Positions 1-5,765 of a stretch of DNA of 6,253 bases are shown here, one piece after another. Under the pieces are notes generated by a model. The model ran no database searches, had not been told where the DNA came from, and was given only the letters and a program-made list of their open reading frames with translations. How positions within the stretch are numbered: the first letter of the stretch is position 1; every line of letters begins with the position of its first letter. A program made the translations under genes and the position numbers. The stretch lies in assembly GCA_036384215.1 (NCBI GenBank), contig DASVMX010000304.1, positions 1 through 6,253 on the forward strand. The letters are read 5' to 3'. This DNA comes from Paraktedonobacter sp036384215. GTDB taxonomy: Bacteria; Chloroflexota; Ktedonobacteria; Ktedonobacterales; Ktedonobacteraceae.

Positions 1-1
1 A

Positions 2-370
2 TCCAAGTCAGGTCCAGCAACTTCTGCTCAACAGGAGGATGTGCTGGTCGCGATTTCAAATATCTCGCTGGATCGTGCGATCCAGGAGTATCTTCAGGAG
101 CACCTCCGGGCCAATCGTAGCCCGAAAACACTGGAGTGGCACCAGGTAACTTTGGGCTTCTTGCAACGCTATTTGCACAGCCAGGAAATCCTGTTTGTCC
201 AGGGGTTAACCCTGGACAAGATACAAAGCTGGATCAGATGGTTGCAAGAGACGCCAGGGCGTTGGGGAGCTATGCGCGCCGTGGAGACGATTATCACTTA
301 CACCCGATCTGCTCGTGCCTTTTGCCACTGGTTGGTTCATAAAGGGATGTTGGCTCATTCACCTTTCTCA
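2..370 (+). pseudogene. Tyrosine recombinase/integrase, N-terminal half, interrupted by the transposon
   Basis: This is the DNA-binding half (SAM-like core-binding domain) of a tyrosine recombinase. The reading frame is open from base 2, so the true start may lie left of the window. The GTG at 41 is a possible start, but the AGGAGG before it (33-38) is only 2 nt away, closer than usual. The helical pattern is typical: an early AIQEYLQEHL helix, the RSPKTLEWH segment common to these N-terminal domains, then a helix ending in FCHWLVHKGMLAHSPF, which matches the usual end of the domain just before the catalytic linker. The frame is cut at 370/371 by the left inverted repeat and runs on into the element to a stop at 464-466, giving a truncated product with a foreign tail. 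The missing catalytic half lies at 5032-5691. Family assignment is firm; the site it would recombine is unknown. Confidence 0.8.
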
Positions 371-404
371 TACCATTTCGCAACCTACCGTCGAACATTG
401 AGAT
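371..404 (+). repeat. Left terminal inverted repeat of the transposon (IR-L)
   Basis: This 34-bp end begins TACCATTTCGCAACC and finishes GTCGAACATTGAGAT. It differs from the right end at only two positions (386 and 388). It contains the transposase stop codon (CTA at 385-387, TAG on the minus strand) and the codons of the last few residues, so the transposase gene runs into its own terminus. The outermost TA is either half of a TA target duplication or, if the duplication is TCA, the first two bases of the element. Confidence 0.88.
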
Positions 405-1445
405 GGGGAAAGTTCGTTAAAGAACGCAAACGCTCGGCATCATCAGCAAGAGCCGTGAGGCCCTGACACAGCGCCTCCGTGACACATTCGAGCGAAGGAA
501 AACAGCGGTTGTGGAAGTGTTTTTCGCGCAGCTCGTCCCAAAGATGCTCGACGGGATTCAACTCAGGGCTGTAGGCTGGCTGGGAGATCAGACGGATATT
601 CTCCGGGACGACCAAATCGTTCGCCCGGTGCCAGCCAGCTCCATCCACTTGCATGACAATGAAATACGTGGAAAAGACGCAGCTGACCTCCTCCAGGAAG
701 CAATTCATCATCACCGTGGAGGCGTCTGGCAAAATCAGCGAGACCATCTGGCCCAGGACCGGAGCCACCGCAGCATAGGCATAGAGGTACTCGCGCACCA
801 CCTGTGTTGGGGTATGGGGGCGCACCCCAGGCGGGGCCCAACAGCGTTTGGCACGACTGATGCGTCCAAAACACCCTTCGTCTTGCGCCATGATCAGCAC
901 GGGACGTTCATCGCCCGCCTCTTTTGTGGCAACTGCCGCATCCACCTGTGAGGGAAAGTTTTTTTAAACTGCTCTTGCGTCTCCAGGTCACTTTTCGGAT
1001 GCCGGGGGCGAGGCATCAGCTTGCGCCAGCCATGACGATGCAGCAACCGATAGATCGTACTGTCATCGACGGGGTGCCCGATGTGTTGTTCAAACGCGCG
1101 CCAGATCTCCTCCACCGTCGCGATCTCCCCACACTCGGCTTGTGCAAAAAACGGAGCGAGGAAATCCTGCTCTTCTTCCAGAGTCAGATAGTGCCGTCGT
1201 CGGCCTCCCCTGCATGGTGTTTCAATCGCTGCAACGCCGAGACGATTGTAGCGGGAGATGACCGCATGAACCGTCGCCTTGGAGACTCCACAATGCCGTG
1301 CAATCTCTGCGGCAGACCTTGGCTCGGCTAAGGCATTGTAGATAATGAGCCAGCGTTGCCGCCAGTCGGCGCTCTGATCAGTTCTCATCCGGCTTTTCAC
1401 CTCTGCAAGGGGCAGATGGGGTGCTGCATGGGTTACTCGCGGCAT
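385..1445 (-). CDS. IS630-family DDE transposase, two frames joined by a predicted -1 frameshift
   Basis: The transposase catalyses cut-and-paste movement of the element. Frame 1 (1445-894) starts at an ATG preceded by AGGAG. It holds an N-terminal helix-turn-helix/winged-helix region (about residues 35-90, with AEIARHCGVSKATVHAVISRY) and a second DNA-binding segment ending WRKLMPRPRHPKSD. Frame 2 (open from about 961, ends 385) holds the RNase H-like catalytic domain. A run of seven A on the minus strand (959-965) lies where the frames meet. A -1 slip there gives FKKNFPSQVDAA, the expected family sequence, and a 353-residue product of normal length. Catalytic acids in the fused numbering are about D189 (AQDEGCFGR), D268 (QVDGAGWH) and E300 (NPVEHLW). 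Without the slip, frame 1 ends 20-odd residues later with no catalytic domain. No Shine-Dalgarno sequence was seen before the GTG at 945, so separate translation of frame 2 is unlikely. A decayed frameshift mutation is the alternative. Confidence 0.85.
959..965 (-). promoter_or_regulatory. A7 slippage site in the transposase gene
   Basis: Seven consecutive T on the plus strand (A7 in the mRNA) follow TTT, giving frame-1 codons TTT AAA AAA ACT. A -1 slip on the A run enters the second frame as AAA AAC TTT CCC, just after a TAA that blocks that frame upstream. Homopolymer A runs at this relative position are used for programmed ribosomal frameshifting or transcriptional slippage in several IS families. 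No clear downstream stimulatory hairpin was seen. Confidence 0.6.
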
Positions 1446-1481
1446 GTTTCTTTCTCCTCTTGGTTCATCCTCACCATCCGC

Positions 1482-2228
1482 CTACCTCCACCTGAACAAC
1501 TGAGCAGCGAGGAGCGCGAAGGCGGTGACCAGCAGACCAGCGAGGATGAGGAAAGGGCCTGGGGCATGGTCGGTTCCCGTGACCCAGGCGCTCCACGGAG
1601 CGGCAACAGGGAGTACGAGGATGGCGGTGATCGCGCCACCCAGTGGCGCGCCGAGGTTCACGCCGAGCCGGAGTCCGCGTGCCAAATGCTCGCTCCTGCC
1701 GGATGGTTTGCTCCAGTTGCCCGCGAGACTCCGTAAGGCCCGCCAGAGGTAGGCGAAGACGTGGATGGCGATCAGCGGGAGCCAGAGCAGGGTGCTGAGA
1801 CCATGCACGAGGAGAAGCGGGCCAGGATGAAGCGGGCCAGTTACCATGAGTCCGATCCCGCTGCCGATCAGCACAAGGGTTGTGACGAGCAGCAGCGGTG
1901 CCAGAACTCGCAGCGCCAGGCGGGGTGGGCCTTTGCGCACGTAGGCGGGCGATCCGGTGTAGTAGCGCAGGAAGCGATAGCCGGTCGAGCCGAGCTTGAC
2001 AGCGAGCGGGCCGGCCAAGAGTACTCCGATAAAGACATGGATGGCGAGCCCCGCGCGCAGGTTTGGCACAGTCACGAGCTCGACCACAAACAGCACGAGG
2101 AGCATCGCCCCAGCCACCGCAGTCAGCCGTTCGTTGCCAATGACCCCAAACCGACTCTCGCCGTTCTCTCTGTCCATGCCGGTCGATCCCGATGGATGCA
2201 CGGACTCATGGTCACGAAGCGATTTCAT
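1482..2228 (-). CDS. Multi-helix membrane protein, cytochrome b561/DUF4405-like
   Basis: This is an integral membrane protein of 248 residues. The ATG at 2228 is chosen because GGAGG sits 6 nt before it; a longer frame from 2288 would overlap the permease gene and has no comparable site. After a polar N-terminus of about 32 residues there are about six hydrophobic segments (near 35-55, 60-80, 107-130, 138-162, 195-215, 223-243). Histidines lie inside or at the edge of helices: H64 (LAIHVFIG), H142 and H156 in one helix (VHGLST...LIAIHVF). H142 and H156 are separated by 13 residues, the spacing of haem-ligating pairs in cytochrome b. Basic segments such as YRFLRYYTGSPAYVRKG look cytoplasmic. 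I infer a b-type haem or quinone-linked membrane protein. A haem-free accessory subunit of the exporter is the main alternative. It follows the permease by 46 bp and is probably in the same operon. Confidence 0.7.
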   Translation of the reverse strand: MKSLRDHESVHPSGSTGMDRENGESRFGVIGNERLTAVAGAMLLVLFVVELVTVPNLRAGLAIHVFIGVLLAGPLAVKLGSTGYRFLRYYTGSPAYVRKGPPRLALRVLAPLLLVTTLVLIGSGIGLMVTGPLHPGPLLLVHGLSTLLWLPLIAIHVFAYLWRALRSLAGNWSKPSGRSEHLARGLRLGVNLGAPLGGAITAILVLPVAAPWSAWVTGTDHAPGPFLILAGLLVTAFALLAAQLFRWR

Positions 2229-2274
2229 AATCCACCTCCCTGGTGTGTGATTCCATTTCATGCCGTTTTCAGCG

Positions 2275-3084
2275 CTACGCATTGACATCCTGACGCCGGA
2301 ACACCACGGCGCTCACCACGACAAAGCCAACCATCCACAGCAGGGCTGCTCCCAGGGCCGCCAGATACCCTTGGGTAGGGGTGGGACCGACGATCGGCAC
2401 CGTCGCCCCTACGATGGTGTTGAACACCCGGCCAGGAAACCAATGGGTCACCTGTGGCGCGACGACGCCAATAATCCCCTCGAACACCAGGATGTAAGCC
2501 AGGGAAATGCCGACGGCAGCAACAACTGAACGGGTCAGGACCGCGATGAGCATGCCCAGGGTGCTGAAGCCGATGAGACAGAGTACCTCGTTGCCCAAGA
2601 ACGAAAGACCGATGCGCAGCCCCTCCGGCGAGGTCCAGGCCGCAGTATGGATACCCTGCCCCTGCGCGAGGATGAGGATGAATGTGCTACTGATGAGCAG
2701 AGTGAGCAGCATCGAGAGCAGCACAAAGAGCACCAGCGCCAGCATTTTGCCTGCCAGCCATCGCAGGCGACGCGGCTCACGCACCAGCAGGTTGCGCAGC
2801 GTCCCCTGAGTCCATTCCGCTGCGAGATTGGCGGTTACCAGAATGAGCGCAATGGCAACGATCAGAGCCCGCGCCTGACCAATGATGGAGATCAATCCCT
2901 GAGAGGTGTGGAACGAGACAAGCAGGTCGGTCATCTCAGGGTTGGTGACTCCAGAGGCGATCTGGTGGAACGTCAGATAGGCGAGAAAGGTGCTGACCAC
3001 GACCATCACCCCGGCACCCACCAGGAGACTCCAACGGCGGAACTTGAGCACTTCGCTGCGAAACGCACGGATCACGGACATCAT
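2275..3084 (-). CDS. ABC-2 type exporter permease
   Basis: This is the membrane-spanning subunit of a multidrug, peptide-antibiotic or lipid-type ABC exporter, acting in the cytoplasmic membrane with the ATPase encoded just upstream. The 269-residue protein has the six-helix ABC-2 layout: about 19-39, 63-87, 115-140, 158-183, 187-209 and 241-262. Between helices 2 and 3 it has the family's coupling segment AAEWTQGTLRNLLVREPRR followed by LAGK, which contacts the nucleotide-binding domain. The start ATG (3084) shares bases with the ATPase stop codon (ATGA overlap), is preceded by AGGAG at 3092-3096 with a 7-nt spacer, and is followed by a second ATG. The overlap indicates translational coupling. 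The substrate cannot be read from the sequence. Confidence 0.88.
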   Translation of the reverse strand: MMSVIRAFRSEVLKFRRWSLLVGAGVMVVVSTFLAYLTFHQIASGVTNPEMTDLLVSFHTSQGLISIIGQARALIVAIALILVTANLAAEWTQGTLRNLLVREPRRLRWLAGKMLALVLFVLLSMLLTLLISSTFILILAQGQGIHTAAWTSPEGLRIGLSFLGNEVLCLIGFSTLGMLIAVLTRSVVAAVGISLAYILVFEGIIGVVAPQVTHWFPGRVFNTIVGATVPIVGPTPTQGYLAALGAALLWMVGFVVVSAVVFRRQDVNA

Positions 3085-4061
3085 GAACGGTCTCCTTTCA
3101 CCAGAGCCAGAAACAGGTGTTCGAGGCTGGCCTCTTGTACTCGAATGGTCAGGTCCGGCGCCCCGGCTTCCCTGGCCTGCCGGTTCAGTTCTTCAGCAAA
3201 ACTGGCAGGACAGGCGATGCGCAGGGCATGATCCTCCCGTGTGACCGCATAGCCGATCTCGCTTATGCGCCTTTCCACCAGATCCAACTGCACCGCATCC
3301 TCGGCTTCGACCACCACCTCGACGTGTTGGGCCAGCAGATCGCGGGCCGGACCACAAAACAGGGCTTTTCCCTGGTTGAGCATGATCAGCCAGTCCGTGA
3401 CCTGTTCCAATTCGCCGAGCAAGTGGCTGCTGAGCAAGATAGTTTTTCCCTGGGCGACCAGGCGGCGCAGCAGGTCGCGTATCCCGATGATGCCAAGGGG
3501 ATCAAGGCCATTGGCTGGCTCGTCGAGCATGAGCAGTTCTGGATCGGGCAGCAGAGCCATGGCCACCCCAAGCCGTTGTTTCATGCCCAGCGAATACATT
3601 CCGACCCGATCACGCGCCCGATTGGAGAGGTCTACCACCTCCAGCAGCTCGCTCACGCGGGAAGTGGGATAGCCCCCAAGGCGGGCGAGCACCTCCAGAT
3701 TGGTCCGCCCGGAGAGACTGGGATAGAACGCCGGTGCTTCGATCAGTGCTCCTACGCGCGGCAGATAGCGTTCGGGCTCGGTGAGAGCGTGGCCCAGAAT
3801 CGCGCCACTGCCCGCGTCTGGTCGGACCAGTCCCAGGAGCAGGCGAATGGTGGTCGTCTTGCCTGCCCCATTGGGACCGACAAAACCCGCGATGGTTCCG
3901 GCAGGCACGCTGATGGTGAGTCCATCGACAGCTGTTCGTTTGCCAAAATGCTTGCTCAAGCCATGTGTCTCAATGGCAAAGGCACCCTTCGCGCTATCTG
4001 GAGCGGAACTCGCAGTCGGCGCTGCCTGGGATGTGGGAAATTGATCAGGAGAGTGGGACAT
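3081..4061 (-). CDS. ABC exporter ATP-binding protein (BcrA/NatA-like)
   Basis: This cytoplasmic ATPase drives the ABC-2 permease encoded immediately downstream. The ATG at 4061 is chosen because a perfect AGGAGG (4067-4072) stands 5 nt before it; an in-frame ATG at 4088 would add nine residues and overlap a strong hairpin. The 326-residue product has a polar, low-complexity N-terminal extension of about 25 residues, then Walker A GPNGAGKT (62-69), signature YSLGMKQRLGVA (156-167), Walker B LLMLDEP (176-182, catalytic E181) and the switch histidine SSH (H213). The SLGMKQRL form of the signature is common in bacitracin/lantibiotic-resistance-type exporters. Residues after about 245 form the accessory C-terminal domain ending EASLEHLFLALV, as is usual in this group. 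All ATPase motifs are intact, so it should be functional. Specificity is unknown. Confidence 0.92.
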   Translation of the reverse strand: MSHSPDQFPTSQAAPTASSAPDSAKGAFAIETHGLSKHFGKRTAVDGLTISVPAGTIAGFVGPNGAGKTTTIRLLLGLVRPDAGSGAILGHALTEPERYLPRVGALIEAPAFYPSLSGRTNLEVLARLGGYPTSRVSELLEVVDLSNRARDRVGMYSLGMKQRLGVAMALLPDPELLMLDEPANGLDPLGIIGIRDLLRRLVAQGKTILLSSHLLGELEQVTDWLIMLNQGKALFCGPARDLLAQHVEVVVEAEDAVQLDLVERRISEIGYAVTREDHALRIACPASFAEELNRQAREAGAPDLTIRVQEASLEHLFLALVKGDRS

Positions 4062-4078
4062 AGCCACCTCCTTGCGTT

Positions 4079-4098
4079 GGCCTCCCATCTGGGAGGCC
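4079..4098 (-). promoter_or_regulatory. Perfect GC-rich hairpin in the leader of the ATPase gene
   Basis: GGCCTCCC, a four-base loop, then GGGAGGCC form a perfect 8-bp stem. On the mRNA it ends 6 nt before the AGGAGG of the ATPase gene. No T tract follows, so it is not an ordinary terminator. Its CCUCC strand could alternatively pair with the Shine-Dalgarno sequence, so it may influence translation initiation or mRNA stability; that role is inference. Confidence 0.5.
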
Positions 4099-4154
4099 GG
4101 AGAAACCAGAGGATCTCATATGGCAATCATTCCTTTCTTTCCGGAGAAGAGGCT

Positions 4155-4181
4155 CTCTCGATCAAATGGACGAGTCGAGAG
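4155..4181. repeat. Inverted repeat CTCTCGA/TCGAGAG beside the operator
   Basis: CTCTCGA (4155-4161) and TCGAGAG (4175-4181) form a 7-bp inverted repeat around a 13-base spacer. It lies in the tetR-ATPase gap, directly next to the operator core at 4185-4198. It could be a second protein-binding palindrome or a leader stem. No function is proved. Confidence 0.35.
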
Positions 4182-4182
4182 G

Positions 4183-4203
4183 TGACTGATCGTTTAGTAA
4201 GTT
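4183..4203. promoter_or_regulatory. Putative TetR operator 1, in front of the ABC exporter genes
   Basis: The core ACTGATCGTTTAGT (4185-4198) is an imperfect palindrome (10 of 14 positions agree with its reverse complement). It is identical to the core found upstream of tetR on the opposite strand, and the resemblance extends into TnACTGATCG... and ...TTTAGTnA. It lies between the tetR stop (4219) and the ATPase start (4061), the expected position for repression of the efflux genes. I could not assign a clear promoter next to it. Confidence 0.65.
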
Positions 4204-4218
4204 GCCGCGAGAATCCTA

Positions 4219-4842
4219 TCAGGGCAAAGACTGGTGCTCCCGCCTCGCGATGCCATCGAACAGCACGCTGACCAGGGAAGCCGCTGGATCTGCTCCTGGC
4301 AGGCCCTTCGCCTCCCGCAGCATCCCCAGGTAGAGACCAACCAGGACGTTCACTGGCAGGTCAGAGCGAAGCGCTCCCGCATCGTGGGCGGCTTGAAAGA
4401 GACCCCTGACGTGCTGCCTGATCCGGTCGAGCAAGGACAGGATCACCTGCTGGTGTTCCGGGTCCTTGAGATGTTCCCTGGCATCACGGAACAGCGTACT
4501 CAAGCGCTCATCCAGAGGGAGCGTGAGCAAGACAGAAGTGAGCAGCGTGAACCGTTCTCGGACATCCTCTTTGGCAGCAAGGGCCTGATCGATCTCGGCT
4601 AGCCCCTCGTCGACAAATACCGTCTGGATCATCCTGGTGAAGAGATCTTCCTTGCCTTTGGGAAAATGGTAATACAAGGCAGCAGAGGTGACCTCGACGG
4701 CTTGGGCAAGCTCTTTCATGGACACGCCTTTGTAGCCTTTCGCCAGAAATAACTCAGCGGCTTTGGTCAAAATCTGCCGTCGGGTTTCCTGGTCCACTGA
4801 GGAGGACATCTGCTCTCCCTGTAGTATGACCGGTTGCTCCAT
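4219..4842 (-). CDS. TetR/AcrR-family transcriptional repressor
   Basis: This is a dimeric, ligand-responsive DNA-binding repressor, probably controlling itself and the exporter genes downstream. In the 207-residue form, the helix-turn-helix domain spans about residues 18-66 and shows the classic signature: ILTKAAELFLAKGYKGVSMKELAQAVEV, recognition helix TSAALYYHF, then KEDLF. The remaining roughly 140 residues are the helical ligand-binding and dimerisation domain, ending YLGMLREAKGLPG and LFDGIARRE. The ATG at 4842 has GAGGAG about 10 nt upstream. An in-frame ATG at 4809 (196 residues) has a better-spaced GGGAG and leaves the short N-terminal arm usual in the family, so it may be the true start. 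It is transcribed in the same direction as the exporter genes, with a 157-bp gap holding operator 1. The ligand is unknown. Confidence 0.9.
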   Translation of the reverse strand: MEQPVILQGEQMSSSVDQETRRQILTKAAELFLAKGYKGVSMKELAQAVEVTSAALYYHFPKGKEDLFTRMIQTVFVDEGLAEIDQALAAKEDVRERFTLLTSVLLTLPLDERLSTLFRDAREHLKDPEHQQVILSLLDRIRQHVRGLFQAAHDAGALRSDLPVNVLVGLYLGMLREAKGLPGADPAASLVSVLFDGIARREHQSLP

Positions 4843-4863
4843 GGTCGTACCGCTCCTCGAAAA

Positions 4864-4885
4864 GTAACTAAACGATCAGTAAGTT
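4864..4885. promoter_or_regulatory. Putative TetR operator 2, upstream of tetR
   Basis: The core ACTAAACGATCAGT (4867-4880) is the exact reverse complement of operator 1's core. The surrounding bases (AGTA... and ...AAGT) extend the imperfect dyad. It lies 25 bp upstream of the tetR ATG at 4842, which fits autorepression. The two sites have opposite orientation on the plus strand. Confidence 0.68.
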
Positions 4886-4997
4886 CTACAGAGAGAATAG
4901 CACAAACACAGAAAGACGGTCAAGAGGACGACACCACGCGCCTCTCTGCCTCTGAGGAAAGGAGGGTCGGGCGAGCCGGTAGGGACGAGCTTTTCTT

Positions 4998-5031
4998 ATC
5001 TCAATGTTCGACGTTCGGTTGCGAAATGGTA
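4998..5031 (-). repeat. Right terminal inverted repeat of the transposon (IR-R)
   Basis: Read on the minus strand inward from 5031, it begins TACCATTTCGCAACC, has GAAC where the left end has TACC, and ends GTCGAACATTGAGAT. It lies about 155 bp upstream of the tetR start and directly abuts the 3' half of the recombinase. The plus-strand frame stays open through this repeat into the recombinase. Confidence 0.88.
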
Positions 5032-5691
5032 TCAGACATGACTGCTTGCAAAGCTGATTCCCCTCCCATTCGCGTGGTGGAGCTAGAGCACTTTGCTCAC
5101 CTGTTGATTGGTTGCCGACCAGCGGAACAGAGTGGCCCAGGAGAGGAGATGGCAACGCTGAGGAACCAGGCATTGCTCTGGCTGTTCTGGGAAGAGGGGC
5201 TCACCGTCTCAGAGGCGTGCGCTTTGCAAGTTGGCGCAGTGGCTCTTCATCAAGGGATCGTGCGACTCGTTTGTCCTGGAGTGGGAGAGCGACGGATCGC
5301 GCTCGGGCAGGAGAGTCAACGTGCATTGGGTCTGTACCTGGCATGCCTTTCTCAGCAAGGAGCGCTCCATGCAGAGGTATGGCTTTTTCGGACAGAGCGA
5401 GGTGATCGGATGACGAACAATGCGGTGACGCTCCTGTTTGCTCGGATTAACCTGCTGGCTGGCATGGCTGATGCGTATATTACCCCATCCATGTTGCGTG
5501 AGACGTTTGCGGTGCGCTACCTACAGTCAGGCAGACAGGTGCATGCATTGCAGACCCATTTGGGGCTGCACGATCGCAACTCGATGAAACGCTTTCAACA
5601 GGCGGCTGGGCTAGGGGAGCGGCGGCCAGCGGCAAGGAGGCGGAAGAAAAGAAAGAAGAGGGTTTGCCAGACAACACACTCCTGCTTCTGA
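5032..5691 (+). pseudogene. Tyrosine recombinase/integrase, C-terminal (catalytic) half, severed by the transposon
   Basis: This is the catalytic half of the recombinase whose N-terminal half is at 2-370. Joining SPFS to DMTACK gives a linker of normal length and a total of about 340 residues, normal for the family. The fold is recognisable: RNQALLWLFWEEGLTVSEACAL for the first helices, GIVRLV...RRIAL for the beta strands, TPSMLRETFAVRYL for box II and HLGLHDRNSMKRF at the end, then a Lys/Arg-rich tail. Catalytic positions are unusual: the first Arg is T58 (GLTVSE instead of GLRxSE), the box II His is S153, the LGH motif reads LGL, and the Tyr nucleophile is F188; only R156 of LRHTF is kept (residues counted from 5032). 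No ribosome-binding site precedes it. The frame is open upstream through IR-R to an ATG at 4834, but that part overlaps tetR and shows no coding character. Probably catalytically dead. Confidence 0.78.
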
Positions 5692-5700
5692 TGTGTGATA

Positions 5701-5750
5701 GATGCTCATGAGAAGGTGATGCTCTTCTCACACGTTATCTCATAGCATCT
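5701..5750. repeat. Nested inverted repeats after the recombinase stop codon
   Basis: TGAGAAG (5709-5715) and CTTCTCA (5724-5730) form a 7-bp stem with an 8-base loop. An outer pairing, GATGCTCATGAG (5701-5712) with CTCATAGCATC (5740-5750), competes with or surrounds it. It starts 10 bp after the recombinase stop (5691). There is no clear T tract, so a terminator role is possible but unproved; a decayed mobile-element end is another option. Confidence 0.35.
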
Positions 5751-5765
5751 GTGTCGCACCTTGCC

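Larger units (their letters stand above)
371..5031. mobile_element. IS630-family cargo transposon carrying a TetR-regulated ABC efflux operon
   Basis: The two ends are inverted copies: reading inward, positions 371-404 and the reverse complement of 4998-5031 agree at 32 of 34 bases, and partial identity continues for about 12 more bases. They enclose one transposase plus four other genes, all on the minus strand. Both ends start with TA, the target dinucleotide duplicated by IS630/Tc1/mariner elements, and the flanks are the two halves of one recombinase gene, which independently confirms the boundaries. No repeat copy was found near 1446-1500, where a stand-alone IS would have to end. The length of about 4.66 kb is far above the 1.0-1.3 kb of ordinary IS630 elements. 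The alternative, cargo captured after loss of an inner IS end followed by fixation, cannot be excluded, but both outer ends look intact. Confidence 0.85.

Noticed and set aside
39..41. ATG overlapping the GTG at 41 as a start codon
   Set aside because: It is out of frame with the recombinase and touches the AGGAGG with no spacer.
511..951. Plus-strand open frame opposite the transposase
   Set aside because: It is a shadow of the catalytic domain on the minus strand, with no ribosome-binding site or family resemblance.
1446..1500. Possible right end of a stand-alone IS630 upstream of the transposase
   Set aside because: The reverse complement of the left repeat (GCGAAATGG core) does not occur here. 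The matching end is at 4998-5031.
2228..2288. Upstream start at 2288 for the membrane protein
   Set aside because: It would overlap the permease gene and has no good ribosome-binding site; the ATG at 2228 has GGAGG at 6 nt.
4061..4088. Upstream ATG at 4088 as the ATPase start
   Set aside because: The ATG at 4061 has an ideal AGGAGG at 5 nt, while the 4088 ATG lies inside the hairpin and has no comparable site.
4079..4098. Hairpin as a Rho-independent terminator of tetR
   Set aside because: No run of T follows on the minus strand, and the structure directly precedes the ribosome-binding site of the next gene.
3117..4271. Long plus-strand open frame (about 384 codons) opposite the ATPase gene
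   Set aside because: The minus strand carries every ATPase motif in order. The plus-strand translation has no recognisable domain and is explained by the codon bias of the real gene.
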